This document shows positions 1 through 8,113 of a DNA stretch of 51,179 nucleotides, one piece after another (positions within the stretch are counted from its first letter, which is position 1; each line of letters opens with the position of its first letter). Location of the stretch: NCBI GenBank assembly GCA_017430835.1, contig JAFRMD010000164.1:1-51179 (forward strand), read 5' to 3'. Below the pieces are notes generated by a model. That model was not told the DNA's origin, ran no database searches, and saw only the letters and a list, made by a program, of their open reading frames with translations. The position numbers were made by a program, and so were the translations under genes. Source of the DNA: Methanosphaera sp. (GTDB taxonomy: Archaea; Methanobacteriota; Methanobacteria; Methanobacteriales; Methanobacteriaceae).

Positions 1-101
1 TAATTGAAGATTAAATAGTTGTATGATATTATATCGTACTTTAACATTTATTTAATCAATGAAAAAATAAAACAATTTATTAAATAATGTTATAAGGTTA
101 A

Positions 102-614
102 CAGACATCAAAACTCAGACTGTATTTTGGACACTGCCAAAATTTTTATTCAAAGGTACAAAATAAACTGCATTTTGCCATAACTGGTGATACAGCCGCT
201 GAATTAATTGATAAACGTGTAAATCATGAAAAAGAATTCATGGGATTAACCTCTTGGAAGGATGGCCCAAAAGGTAAAATAAGAAAATCAGATGTAACAA
301 TTGCAAAGAATTATTTAACTCAAGAAGAATTGTCTGAATTAAATAGAATAGTTTCTATGTATTTGGATTATGCAGAAAATCAAGCAGCTAAACATAGGCT
401 GATGTCCATGGAAGATTGGGCAGAACGTTTAGATTTGTTTTTAGAATTTAACGAATATGATGTTTTAACGCATAAAGGTAAAATTAGGATGGATTTAGCT
501 AAACAAAAGGCTGTTCAAGAATATGAAAAATATAATCCTATACAGGATAAAATGTATAAATCCGATTTTGATTATTTCTTGGAAGAATTTGATGATAAAT
601 TTAAAAAAGAATGA
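102..614 (+). pseudogene. RhuM-family protein, 5'-truncated remnant
   Basis: The frame is open from an in-frame stop at 99-101 to the stop at 612-614. Similarity to RhuM-family (virulence protein RhuM/Fic-DOC-associated) proteins starts well before the first ATG at 240: residues encoded at 159-240 include QNKLHFAITGDTAAELI, followed by MGLTSWK and later MYLDYAENQA and FNEYDVLTHKG. These are hallmarks of the C-terminal half of this roughly 330-residue family. The N-terminal half is absent, and the DNA before 102 shows no coding continuation in any frame. I read it as a broken gene rather than a 124-residue protein starting at 240. RhuM genes are usually carried by mobile islands, which fits the neighbouring remnants. 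Confidence 0.75.
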
Positions 615-660
615 CATGGAGTTTGTTTAGATAATTATCAGGTATTATGGGGGCTAAAAA

Positions 661-1137
661 ATGTCTAAGGAATCTGAAATATTCTTAATAAATATGTTTA
701 ATTATTTTAAAGAAAATAACTCTACGGGAAGATATTTACATTATGAGCCTGAAAAAGAGTTTTCTGAAATATTGGCACCGTTAACTGATTTTCTCAATGA
801 AATGGACTATGTTACTTATGATTCTAAAAAAGCTACAATCACTATGATAACTAAATTAGGTCAGGTATATGCTCTTAAAGATTTAATATCTTTTAATAAT
901 AATTATTCGGATGATATTTGTATTATTGGTGTGGGTAATGAAGTATCATCAGTTAATCATGATGCAGGTGGGGCGGTTATTGAATTTCAAGTAAACATAC
1001 AGAAATATAAAGAAATTATAGATGAATATGGTTATGATCCTGACTTTGAAGATAATGATAAAGAAGTGGATGATGAATATATTGATAGGATTTTGTCTTT
1101 ATTTAAATCAAATAAGATTAAAAAGGAGGATATTTAA
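661..1137 (+). CDS. hypothetical acidic protein
   Basis: A 158-residue open frame with ATG preceded by a G-run (650-654) at good Shine-Dalgarno spacing. The product is acidic, has no signal peptide or membrane segment, and ends with an Asp/Glu-rich region (around 125-140) followed by a lysine-rich tail. I do not recognise a family. It lies 46 bp after the RhuM remnant and converges on the toxin/antitoxin pair, so it is probably part of the accessory island. Codon use is like that of its neighbours. Confidence 0.7.
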   Translation: MSKESEIFLINMFNYFKENNSTGRYLHYEPEKEFSEILAPLTDFLNEMDYVTYDSKKATITMITKLGQVYALKDLISFNNNYSDDICIIGVGNEVSSVNHDAGGAVIEFQVNIQKYKEIIDEYGYDPDFEDNDKEVDDEYIDRILSLFKSNKIKKEDI

Positions 1138-1152
1138 TTATATCTTACTTTT

Positions 1153-1431
1153 TTAATATTTTCTGTAGGTACTTAATCTATCATCTACATCTATAAATTC
1201 TACAAATCTTTTTTCAGTATTTATGTAGTAAACTATTCTGTAGTTTCCAACTCGATATCTTTTGCATTTAGGGCATTTTTTGCTTTTTAATTGTTTATTT
1301 GTTGAATCGAATGGATTTTTTGTTATTATATCTAAACTATCAATTATCTCTTTATATAGTTTTTTATCTGTTTTTGAGTATTTTGATAGTTTTTTTAAGA
1401 ATAATTTTGTTGGTTTTTTAGAATATTTCAT
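1153..1431 (-). CDS. RelE/ParE-superfamily toxin
   Basis: A 92-residue basic protein with the layout of RelE-type mRNA interferases: a lysine-rich helical start (FLKKLSKYSK), a middle NPF segment, then KRYRVGNYRIVYYI, the beta-strand core carrying the conserved Arg and Tyr, and a C-terminal strand ending DVDDRLSTYRKY. Such toxins cut mRNA on the ribosome. The ATG overlaps the antitoxin stop in an ATGA (1428-1431), so the two are translationally coupled, antitoxin first. The two extra cysteines (KCPKCKRY) are less usual and could bind a metal; that is a guess. Confidence 0.85.
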   Translation of the reverse strand: MKYSKKPTKLFLKKLSKYSKTDKKLYKEIIDSLDIITKNPFDSTNKQLKSKKCPKCKRYRVGNYRIVYYINTEKRFVEFIDVDDRLSTYRKY

Positions 1432-1691
1432 ATTATGCCTTCAGATTCTAATCTTTCTAATTCTTCATCAATATTATCAAAATTTACTTCTATTATGTCA
1501 CTATAATCTTCGTTTTCTATTTTTTCAATGCATCTATTGTAGTAATCTGCTTGATCATCTTCAAATTCTTCAGAATATGGTTCATTATGTTCCTTTATTA
1601 ATTTGAAAATAATATCATTGTAAGTGTCTTTTTTGCTACCTATTTCTGATAACATGTCATGTACTTCTTGTGTTACTTTTATTGTTTTCAT
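1428..1691 (-). CDS. antitoxin of the RelE-like pair
   Basis: An 87-residue acidic protein. The N-terminus MKTIKVTQEVHDMLSEIG reads as a short DNA-binding segment of the kind found in archaeal VapB/RelB-like antitoxins. It is followed by KDTYNDII and an acidic tail that would wrap the toxin. A GGGGA ribosome site sits about 9 nt before the ATG. It is first in a two-gene operon, with the toxin overlapping by 4 bp. A close paralogue is encoded at 2381-2638. Autoregulation is expected for the family but not shown here. Confidence 0.85.
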   Translation of the reverse strand: MKTIKVTQEVHDMLSEIGSKKDTYNDIIFKLIKEHNEPYSEEFEDDQADYYNRCIEKIENEDYSDIIEVNFDNIDEELERLESEGII

Positions 1692-2380
1692 TGTATTATT
1701 TCCCCTTTTTATTATTATTTACATTTTATACTTTTAATTTATTTTTTCTATTATTTATACTTGGTATACTTATTCTATTATTTCTCCTCATTTCTCATTT
1801 TTGATTACTTTGTCATTTTGATGTTACTTCATATATATGTAGTGGTTTATTTTTACTATTTTTGTCAGTTTTTGATTTTTTTCGATATTTTATAAAAAAA
1901 GAGTTTATTCCTCTTTGTCTTTCTGGTGGTTAGCATTTTTTTGTATTACTTTTTTGAGTAAAATCAGTAAAAAAGTATTACTTTTTATCTTGTTTAGTTC
2001 GTTATACATAGATATAACGAAGTAAAATTCCAAATTTTTCTATGGATTTAAAATTTCATTAAAATCAGGGGTCTTTTAGATTCATTTATCACCAATGACA
2101 TATACACCAACAACTAAATAATTTGATTTTCAGAGGTATATTGCAAGTGTAACTACTTATATTATATATTTTTTATAATCATAATATAAAAATATATTCG
2201 TCAATGTGTGAGTGTCATATTTTTAAATACATCTTCTTGAACTAACCTATATTTAAACAGAAAATATACTTTCTATAAATTTTATAATAAATATATTATC
2301 TATATTTGTTGCATATGTCATTAAAAATTATAAATACTTTAAAACTTATATTTATTATAAAAAAGAAGGGGATTTTTTTC
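1692..2380. other. long intergenic region between the two antitoxin genes
   Basis: About 690 bp without a convincing gene, apart from an inverted repeat listed separately. It must contain the divergent promoters of both antitoxin genes. The apparent frame at 1659-1895 is a phenylalanine/tyrosine-rich reading of T-rich DNA and is not a gene. Confidence 0.6.
1996..2037. repeat. inverted repeat with shared 'agttcgtta ... aattccaaattt' motif, copy 1
   Basis: The arms ttcgttata (1998-2006) and tataacgaa (2013-2021) are perfect complements around a 6-nt spacer. The words agttcgtta (1996-2004) and aattccaaattt (2026-2037) recur in the same order at 4855-4884. This suggests a shared origin, for example element ends or a small dispersed repeat. 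Confidence 0.6.
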
Positions 2381-2638
2381 ATGAAATCAATTCAAGTTTC
2401 AGATGAAGTGCATAGAATATTAACAAAGATGGGAAGTAAAAAACAATCTTATAATGATATAATTTACTCTTTAATTGAAAAAAATAGGGTAATTGAAGAA
2501 TTCAGTGAAGAAGAAGCTGAATATTATAATGAATGTATAGAAAAATTAGAAAAAGATGATTATTCTGATACTTATAAAATTAAACTTGAAGAATTGGATG
2601 ATAAATTAGAAGAATTAGAGTCTAAAGGGATAATATGA
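2381..2638 (+). CDS. antitoxin, paralogue of the 1428-1691 gene (orphan)
   Basis: An 85-residue protein starting at the ATG at 2381, chosen because AAGAAGGGGA lies just upstream and because MKSIQVSDEVHRILTKMGSKK aligns directly with the other antitoxin; the frame extends further upstream only through AT-rich DNA. It shares the YNDII motif, the acidic EYYNECIEKLE region and the C-terminal ESKGII with its paralogue. Its stop overlaps the ATG of a toxin gene that has been cut short, so it now stands without a partner and might cross-neutralise the intact toxin nearby. Confidence 0.85.
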   Translation: MKSIQVSDEVHRILTKMGSKKQSYNDIIYSLIEKNRVIEEFSEEEAEYYNECIEKLEKDDYSDTYKIKLEELDDKLEELESKGII

Positions 2639-2742
2639 GCTTTGAAACAATTTATACAAAAAAAGCTTTAAAAAATGAGGCTGTAAATTTTTATAGGCTT
2701 CAATCATCATTTTATCTTTTATTTGTCCATTTAATCATTTGA
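2635..2742 (+). pseudogene. truncated RelE-like toxin remnant
   Basis: The ATG overlaps the antitoxin stop (ATGA, 2635-2638), exactly the arrangement of the intact pair. The first 14 residues (MSFETIYTKKALKN) look like the start of a RelE/ParE toxin. The frame then loses resemblance and stops after 35 codons. None of the catalytic core is present. The break lies next to the transposase remnant, so an insertion followed by deletion is the simplest explanation. Confidence 0.6.
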
Positions 2743-2755
2743 TAATAAAGATAAC

Positions 2756-3103
2756 TTAATATTCCATTTCGAGTTTTATATCGTTTTTTTTAATTATTTC
2801 TGGATTTGTATTTCTGTAGTAATTGTCTAATTTATTTGATGTTTTTTCTATGTTTGGATTTTTAAGATTTAATAAGTATATGTCTATGAAGTTTCTGATG
2901 GGTTTTTCTATGAATTGTTGTAATTCTGTTGGTATTTCGTTGTATTTGTTTATGTATTCTTCATATTTTTGTTTGGCTGTATCGTAACTTTTTTCGTGGA
3001 ATATTTGTGTGAATTCTTTTGCATTTGTGTATATTTTATCTAATTCTTCTTCTGTTAATTCGTGTTGTCTTTTATATCGTTTTAATTTTGTGTATATTGT
3101 TTT
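2756..3103 (-). pseudogene. transposase C-terminal remnant
   Basis: The minus strand is open for about 115 codons between a stop at 3104-3106 and the TAA at 2756-2758, with no suitable start. It reads as real protein: EELDKIYTNAKEF, then KYNEIPTELQQFIEKPI, then NFIDIYLLNLKNP and KLDNYYRNTNPEIIKK. The last part resembles the C-terminal end of DDE-type transposases common in Methanobacteriales, which typically read NYFRNTLPKxIK. The catalytic domain is missing, so it is a decayed fragment. Family assignment is from memory of the motif and not secure. Confidence 0.6.
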
Positions 3104-3240
3104 TTAGGTGGATAATGAATATCTGATGTTTTAGTGACAATTATTTCCAGTTATTGTTAAATTCATTTCATAAAGTATGTATGATGTGTATTGTTTTTTG
3201 TATATGTTAATGTTAATTTTTTTTAATTAGTAAATTTTAA

Positions 3241-3338
3241 TTAACTAATCTTATAAAGTAAATGTATATTAACTAGTTATTATAAATTAACTATTAGCAA
3301 TAAATAAAATAGTTTTTACTAGTAAATAATAATTTACT
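3241..3338 (+). promoter_or_regulatory. operator-like repeats upstream of the ATPase gene
   Basis: Three copies of ttaacta (3241, 3269, 3287) are followed by a perfect 7-bp inverted repeat, agtaaat (3321-3327) and atttact (3332-3338), ending 3 bp before the GGTGG ribosome site. The layout suggests a protein-binding control region, possibly for the ATPase itself, which ends in a winged-helix-like domain. Confidence 0.45.
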
Positions 3339-3349
3339 TTGGTGGTTTT

Positions 3350-4549
3350 ATGACAATAAATAAAAAATATATTCCTACTTATATACCAAGCAATGTCGAT
3401 AAATATTTTTATAATCGTAAAAAAGATATAATAAAAATTAATAATTACCTGAATATTTTAGAAGAGGATGTTTCAGAACAATTATTATTAACAGGATACA
3501 GAGGTGTAGGTAAAACATTTCTTTTAAAAAAAATCATGAAAGATTTAAATCCTAATTTTTTAGTATGTTATATGGATATTTCTAAGATAAATGCAGAAAA
3601 TAATGGAAATTTAAGTGAAGAGAAAATACTGTTGGAATTATTAAATTTAATGAATGAGTCATTAATAAATATTAAAGATAAAAATATAGAAAAAATATAT
3701 GAAAATATAAATATTTTATTTAATTCAATAAAATTAAAAAAATATGACTTTAAAAATGCAGCATCAATATTGGAAATTCCTATTCCTGAAATAGAAAATA
3801 ATTTTGAAAAATTAGCTAAATTAGTCATGGAATATCCTCAAAAAATTGTTGACAAAACTGATGAAATCAAGGGTTTTGTAATAATAATTGATGAATTTCA
3901 ATTTTTAAAGAAATTAAAAAGTCCCGAAAGTTTTTTTTGGTTAATCAGGAGTCATTCACAATTTCAAGATAATGTAAGTTATGTATTTACAGGATCAACA
4001 TCACGTTTATCCGATATTGTTGAAATGATAAATGGTGAAAGTGGAGCTTTTGGTGGAAGAATGGTTCAAATTAATATTGATCCATTTAGTAAAAAAGAAA
4101 CCAAATCTTATCTTAAGGATAAATTGAATGATGTTATAATGACTGAAGATGGATTTGAGAAATTTTATTATTATACAAGAGGAATACCTGTTTATATAAA
4201 CAGTTTTTATAATATAATGGACTCTTCAGTAACATATGATGAAAAGTTAATTGAAGAAACATTTCTTGAAAATATGGATCAAATACTGGTTATGTGGATA
4301 AGAATATGGGGAACATTACATAAATATGAAAAGGAGATAGTTATTAAATTAATAGAAAATGACACGTTAACCTGGACATTATTGGAAAATAAAATAAGTT
4401 TTTCAAAACCAACATTGAATAAGTATTTAACTTCTTTAGAAGATAAAGGAATAGTTGTTTATAAAAATAAGGAGTATTATGTTGAAGATAAAATGTTAAT
4501 TAGATGGTTAAAACATGAAAAACAATATAGGGGTTTTTATCCTATATAA
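3350..4549 (+). CDS. archaeal AAA-type ATPase (PF01637-like)
   Basis: A 399-residue protein with Walker A GYRGVGKT (residues 49-56), Walker B FVIIIDEF (176-183) and a sensor strand YVFTGSTSR (211-219), the signature of the archaeal ATPase_2/STAND-like family. Residues 330-399 look like a winged-helix domain (SKPTLNKYLTSLEDKGIV). Members often occur in variable archaeal islands; their function is mostly unknown, with links to mobile elements and conflict systems proposed. GGTGG precedes the ATG. The C-terminal nuclease-like domain present in some relatives is absent. It stands alone, flanked by the transposase remnant and the repeat at 4855. Confidence 0.85.
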   Translation: MTINKKYIPTYIPSNVDKYFYNRKKDIIKINNYLNILEEDVSEQLLLTGYRGVGKTFLLKKIMKDLNPNFLVCYMDISKINAENNGNLSEEKILLELLNLMNESLINIKDKNIEKIYENINILFNSIKLKKYDFKNAASILEIPIPEIENNFEKLAKLVMEYPQKIVDKTDEIKGFVIIIDEFQFLKKLKSPESFFWLIRSHSQFQDNVSYVFTGSTSRLSDIVEMINGESGAFGGRMVQINIDPFSKKETKSYLKDKLNDVIMTEDGFEKFYYYTRGIPVYINSFYNIMDSSVTYDEKLIEETFLENMDQILVMWIRIWGTLHKYEKEIVIKLIENDTLTWTLLENKISFSKPTLNKYLTSLEDKGIVVYKNKEYYVEDKMLIRWLKHEKQYRGFYPI

Positions 4550-4932
4550 TAACTTTAAAGAATTGCTGGTTGATAGTTATACATTTTCTTCTGTGTTTGT
4601 TGCTGGTGGTTATGATAAGTTAGTGGATACTAAGACTTTGATTATTGCTTAGTTTTTTGTGGATTTTTTTTAATCCATATTTTTCTCTTTTTTTTAGTTT
4701 ATTGGAGCTGTGATAATTTCTATGTGAATTGTACCTGTTTTAACTGTATCTTCTAAAAAATAATGACATAAATTATGATATTGGGGGGATATTATTAATA
4801 AAAACATGCTAAATGACCATAAATGGATTGTTGCACATTTTAATATTAATATTCAGTTCGTTAAAAATAGTCAATTCCAAATTTAACGAACTAAATATGA
4901 ATAATTATTCTTGTATTATATGATAAATTCCA
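4550..4932. other. intergenic region after the ATPase
   Basis: 383 bp with no supported gene. It contains the second inverted repeat at 4855-4892. A 26-codon frame starting at 4806 ends inside the repeat and has no ribosome site, so I do not call it. Confidence 0.6.
4855..4892. repeat. inverted repeat with shared 'agttcgtta ... aattccaaattt' motif, copy 2
   Basis: A perfect 11-bp inverted repeat, agttcgttaaa (4855-4865) and tttaacgaact (4882-4892), with the word aattccaaattt at 4873-4884 inside it. Both words also occur, in the same order, at 1996-2037. Confidence 0.65.
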
Positions 4933-5175
4933 TTAAAATACGGAATTGATGTCTATTTTATTATCATATGCATCGTATGCTGCGGCAAGTTTTACAATTA
5001 AACTTAATATTGATACAATGAAATTTCTTCCTATAATCATGTAAAGGACAAAAAAGATTATTGAATAAATTACAAATACTATAATCCATTTCATTCTTGC
5101 TTCAGGAGTTGTAATTGCTTGTCCTATACCTGGGAAAACAAATGAAATAATAGCTGCTAATATACCTGGTTCCAT
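4933..5175 (-). CDS. small membrane protein
   Basis: An 80-residue protein from the ATG at 5175, preferred over the GTG at 5184 because GAGGTG sits six bases before the ATG and the GTG is part of that site. Two hydrophobic segments (about 5-22 and 30-55) flank a short positively charged stretch. The first carries FPGIGQ, a motif seen in TM2-like and other small archaeal membrane proteins. Function is unknown. It stands alone with its own promoter region upstream. Confidence 0.7.
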   Translation of the reverse strand: MEPGILAAIISFVFPGIGQAITTPEARMKWIIVFVIYSIIFFVLYMIIGRNFIVSILSLIVKLAAAYDAYDNKIDINSVF

Positions 5176-5438
5176 ATATTTCACCTCTTTAATTTTATAA
5201 AATTTTCAATAATATAATATATAATCATTTATTATGTTTAATTTTTTGCTTATATTGTTTTGTTAACAGATGTGGTTTCTCTATTTTTTCTAATCAATTT
5301 TTTTAATATTGTATTTTTAAGTTATATTTTAATTATTTATAAAATATTGGTTTTTTTTGGAGATAAATCTTGTTTCAATACCTGTTATATTATTTATATG
5401 ATGAATATACAAAACATTATTTAGTAAGGAATGATATT

Positions 5439-5894
5439 ATGTTGTTTGATGAAGCTAATAAACAGAAAGAATATGAATTTGATAATGTTCAAAATAAGAT
5501 TAATAATTTACTTGTTGAATGTGAAGGAATGTATCGTTCTCTTTTAAAATATAATGATTTAATTACCTATGAGGAATTGTATGAGTTAACTGATGAAGAT
5601 AAGGATAATTTTATTGGAATTAGGGATAGGGCTCATGAAATGGAACATAGTTTGTTACATTATAAAGAGGATTTAATTCGTCTTGTTGAGGGTGATGTTG
5701 AATGGTTTTTAACTGATGATGATTCTTTTGATGATGAAAATTATTATGATAAGTATTATGGTTCTAATGTATTTTTTAACTATTTTAATGTTGAAATTTG
5801 TCTTGCTTTGTTGTTTGATAAGTTGAAGCAGTTGGGTGTTCCCAGAATGCTTGTTTCTGATTTGCATGTTCATAATGGCGGGGGTTGTTGTTAA
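5439..5894 (+). CDS. hypothetical protein with Cys-rich C-terminal end
   Basis: The 151-residue version starts at the ATG at 5439, with AAGGA eight bases upstream. A longer form from TTG at 5370 (GGAG seven bases upstream) would add 23 residues, so the start is uncertain. The protein is acidic and helical (NVQNKINNLLVECE, RDRAHEMEHSLLHY), with an Asp-rich centre. It ends in HVHNGGGCC, a His/Gly/Cys tail that could bind a metal or be modified. I do not recognise the family. No partner gene is adjacent. Confidence 0.65.
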   Translation: MLFDEANKQKEYEFDNVQNKINNLLVECEGMYRSLLKYNDLITYEELYELTDEDKDNFIGIRDRAHEMEHSLLHYKEDLIRLVEGDVEWFLTDDDSFDDENYYDKYYGSNVFFNYFNVEICLALLFDKLKQLGVPRMLVSDLHVHNGGGCC

Positions 5895-5951
5895 TTTATT
5901 ATTATCTTTTGATAAAATACTAATGATTAATCATTATAAATTAGCGATATA

Positions 5952-5959
5952 TTTATATA
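5952..5959 (+). promoter_or_regulatory. candidate TATA box of the alcohol dehydrogenase gene
   Basis: tttatata lies about 105 bp before the start codon, preceded by a purine-containing gcgat stretch as in an archaeal BRE. Transcription would begin near 5980-5985. Other AT-rich matches nearby make this tentative. Confidence 0.35.
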
Positions 5960-6062
5960 CTATCATAATTATAATATATATTAGACTAAATATAATACAA
6001 TTATCATCATATTAATTAAATATTGTACATATTTAGTTTTAAAAATAATCGAGATGAAAATT

Positions 6063-7130
6063 ATGGCAAAATTCACAGGATTTGCAATGAAAAAACTTAA
6101 TGAAGTTGGATGGGTAGAAAAAGAAAAACCAGAATGTGGTAGACGTGATGCAATAATCAAACCATTAGCATTATCTCCATGTACTTCTGACATACACACA
6201 GTATGGGAAGGAGCAATAGGAGATAGAAAAGATATGATTCTTGGGCATGAAGCAGTAGGAATTGTAGAAGAAGTAGGTGAAGATGTAAAAGATTTTAAAG
6301 TTGGGGATGAAGTAATCGTACCAGCAATCACACCTGATTGGGAAGATGAAGCAGCACAAAGAGGATTCCCTTCACAAACAACAGGAGCATTGGGTGGATG
6401 GAAATTTTCAAACTTCAAAGACGGAGTATTTGGAGAAGTATTCCACGTAAACTTGGCAGATGCAAACCTAGCAAAATTACCTGAAAATGTAAAACCGGAA
6501 ACAGCAGTAATGCTATCAGATATGTTTTCAACAGGAATGATGGGATCAGAAAATGCAAACATAAAATTAGGATCAACAGTAGCAGTAATCGGAATAGGTC
6601 CTGTAGGGCTATGTTCAGTAGCAGGAGCAAGAAACCTCGGAGCTGGAAGAATATTTGCTGTAGGAACAAGACCAAATTGTGTAAAAGTAGCAAAAGAATA
6701 CGGTGCAACAGACATTGTCAACTATAAAGAAGGACCAATAGATGAACAAATATTGGAAGCAACAGATAATGAAGGGGTAGATGCAGTAATTATTGCCGGT
6801 GGAAACATGGAAACATGGAAACAAGCAGTAAAAATGGCAAAAGCAGGATCAGTAATATCAAATGTAAATTATCTAAGTGGAGCAGATATAGTACCATTAC
6901 CACGTGAAGCATGGGGTTGTGGAATGGCAAATATCGACATAGCAACAGGTCTATGTCCTGGTGGAAGAGTAAGAATGGAACGTCTGGCAAGCCTAATCGA
7001 ATACGGAAGAATAAATCCGGATTCCCTTATAACCCATAAATTCAAAGGATTCGATAAAGTAGAAGATGCTTTAATGTTAATGAAAGACAAACCAAAAGAC
7101 TTAATTAAACCAGTTGTCTTATGTGATTAG
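6063..7130 (+). CDS. adh: NADP-dependent zinc alcohol dehydrogenase
   Basis: A 355-residue medium-chain dehydrogenase strikingly similar to the Thermoanaerobacter brockii / Clostridium beijerinckii secondary alcohol dehydrogenases, for example SPCTSDIHTV, ILGHEAVG, VVPAITPDW-like VPAITPDW, NFKDGVFGE and MLMKDKPKDLIKPVV. Catalytic zinc ligands C40, H62, E63 and D153 are present, with GIGPVG (177-182) for the cofactor and GTR at 201-203, matching the GSR of the NADP-specific enzyme. I chose the ATG at 6063, with GAGATGA as ribosome site; the ATG at 6054 lies inside that site. Expected reaction: alcohol to ketone/aldehyde with NADPH. It stands alone, without an aldehyde dehydrogenase beside it. 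Gene transfer from Clostridia is likely. Confidence 0.93.
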   Translation: MAKFTGFAMKKLNEVGWVEKEKPECGRRDAIIKPLALSPCTSDIHTVWEGAIGDRKDMILGHEAVGIVEEVGEDVKDFKVGDEVIVPAITPDWEDEAAQRGFPSQTTGALGGWKFSNFKDGVFGEVFHVNLADANLAKLPENVKPETAVMLSDMFSTGMMGSENANIKLGSTVAVIGIGPVGLCSVAGARNLGAGRIFAVGTRPNCVKVAKEYGATDIVNYKEGPIDEQILEATDNEGVDAVIIAGGNMETWKQAVKMAKAGSVISNVNYLSGADIVPLPREAWGCGMANIDIATGLCPGGRVRMERLASLIEYGRINPDSLITHKFKGFDKVEDALMLMKDKPKDLIKPVVLCD

Positions 7131-7144
7131 ACAATTAATCTATT

Positions 7145-7188
7145 ATAATCTTAATAAAATCTATTCTATTAAGATTATCTCTTTTCTC
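7145..7188 (+). terminator. terminator hairpin after the alcohol dehydrogenase gene
   Basis: ataatcttaata (7145-7156) and tattaagattat (7167-7178) form a perfect 12-bp stem with a 10-nt loop, followed by a pyrimidine-rich tract. It begins 15 bp after the stop. Confidence 0.7.
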
Positions 7189-7274
7189 TTATTTTTTTGG
7201 CAATGCATTTATGCACTAAAATTTTTATATATTCATTTATTCTTACTTATATGCCGTTAATGGGGTTCTATGGC

Positions 7275-7373
7275 TTATTTTAGTATTCTTTTAACACATA
7301 AATCTAACTTGTTTTCATAAAATGATAAAAATTTCATTAAATCATCAATCTTATACGATGTTTCCTGTTTCAT
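7275..7373 (-). CDS. possible 32-residue small protein
   Basis: A short ATG-initiated frame in the 399-bp gap between adh and the acetyltransferase. Its product (MKQETSYKIDDLMKFLSFY then NKLDLCVKRILK) has a protein-like, amphipathic composition. There is no clear ribosome site, so it may be chance or a gene fragment. Apart from this and the adh terminator, I see nothing in 7131-7529. Confidence 0.2.
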   Translation of the reverse strand: MKQETSYKIDDLMKFLSFYENKLDLCVKRILK

Positions 7374-7529
7374 GATCTGTTAATTACAATAAAACAAATA
7401 ATATGTGATTGTATTATATTTTTTTTATGAATATTTATATTATGTAATACAAATAATGGTATATACTATAATTTTATGATATAATATCATTAAATTACTT
7501 AATAACTTATTATTATTGGAGATACTCAT

Positions 7530-8096
7530 ATGGCAAAAATCATGAATCATAAAGGAACTTTAATAATTAAAACAGGACGGTTGACACTACGTCCATTTAA
7601 AAAAAGTGATGTGGAAGATGTTTATAACAATTATGGCGGCGATATCAACATTACCAAGTATATATCATGGGTGCCCTGTGATACAATAGAAAAATGTGAA
7701 GATTTCATAAAATTCAATCTTAAGGAATATGAATCAAATCCAAAGTTTTACTCATGGGTCATAACATTGAGTGATGTGATAATCGGATCAATCGGAATAT
7801 TTAATGTGAATGATAATAATAACTCCGGAGAATTAGGTTACAGCCTCGGTAGCAAATGGTGGGGCAATGGATTTATAACAGAAGCATGTGATGCCGTTAT
7901 TGGGTATGCATTTAATGAGATTGGTTTTAACAGAATTTACGCATCATGTCATGAAGAGAATATTGGCTCAAAAAAGGTCATGGAAAAGGTATCGATGAAA
8001 TATGAAGGATTATTAAGGGATGGACAAAGAAATTTGGATGGAACATACAGTAATCTACTGTTATATGCTATCCTAAAAAGGGATTGTGAAAACTAA
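7530..8096 (+). CDS. GNAT-family N-acetyltransferase, RimJ/RimL type
   Basis: A 188-residue protein with the RimJ/RimL layout: TGRLTLRPFKKSDVEDVY at the start, GSIGIFNV, then ELGYSLGSKWWGNGFITEA, the acetyl-CoA-binding segment, and NRIYASCHEENIGSKKVMEKVSMKYEG at the end split by family-typical Asn-Ser/Lys contacts. These enzymes acetylate protein N-termini, amino sugars or small molecules; the substrate cannot be told. GGAGA lies eight bases before the ATG. It converges on the dus gene with only 17 bp between them. Confidence 0.88.
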   Translation: MAKIMNHKGTLIIKTGRLTLRPFKKSDVEDVYNNYGGDINITKYISWVPCDTIEKCEDFIKFNLKEYESNPKFYSWVITLSDVIIGSIGIFNVNDNNNSGELGYSLGSKWWGNGFITEACDAVIGYAFNEIGFNRIYASCHEENIGSKKVMEKVSMKYEGLLRDGQRNLDGTYSNLLLYAILKRDCEN

Positions 8097-8113
8097 TCTC
8101 CCCTGTCATTCTT

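Noticed and set aside
1659..1895. 78-residue frame on the plus strand
   Set aside because: It is a Phe/Tyr/Leu reading of T-rich DNA opposite the antitoxin start, with no ribosome site.
4806..4886. 26-codon frame beginning ATG at 4806
   Set aside because: No ribosome site at proper distance, and it ends inside an inverted repeat; likely chance.
5981..6721. 246-residue minus-strand frame antisense to the alcohol dehydrogenase gene
   Set aside because: It is a shadow of adh; composition is Ser/Thr/Pro-rich and has no family resemblance or ribosome site.
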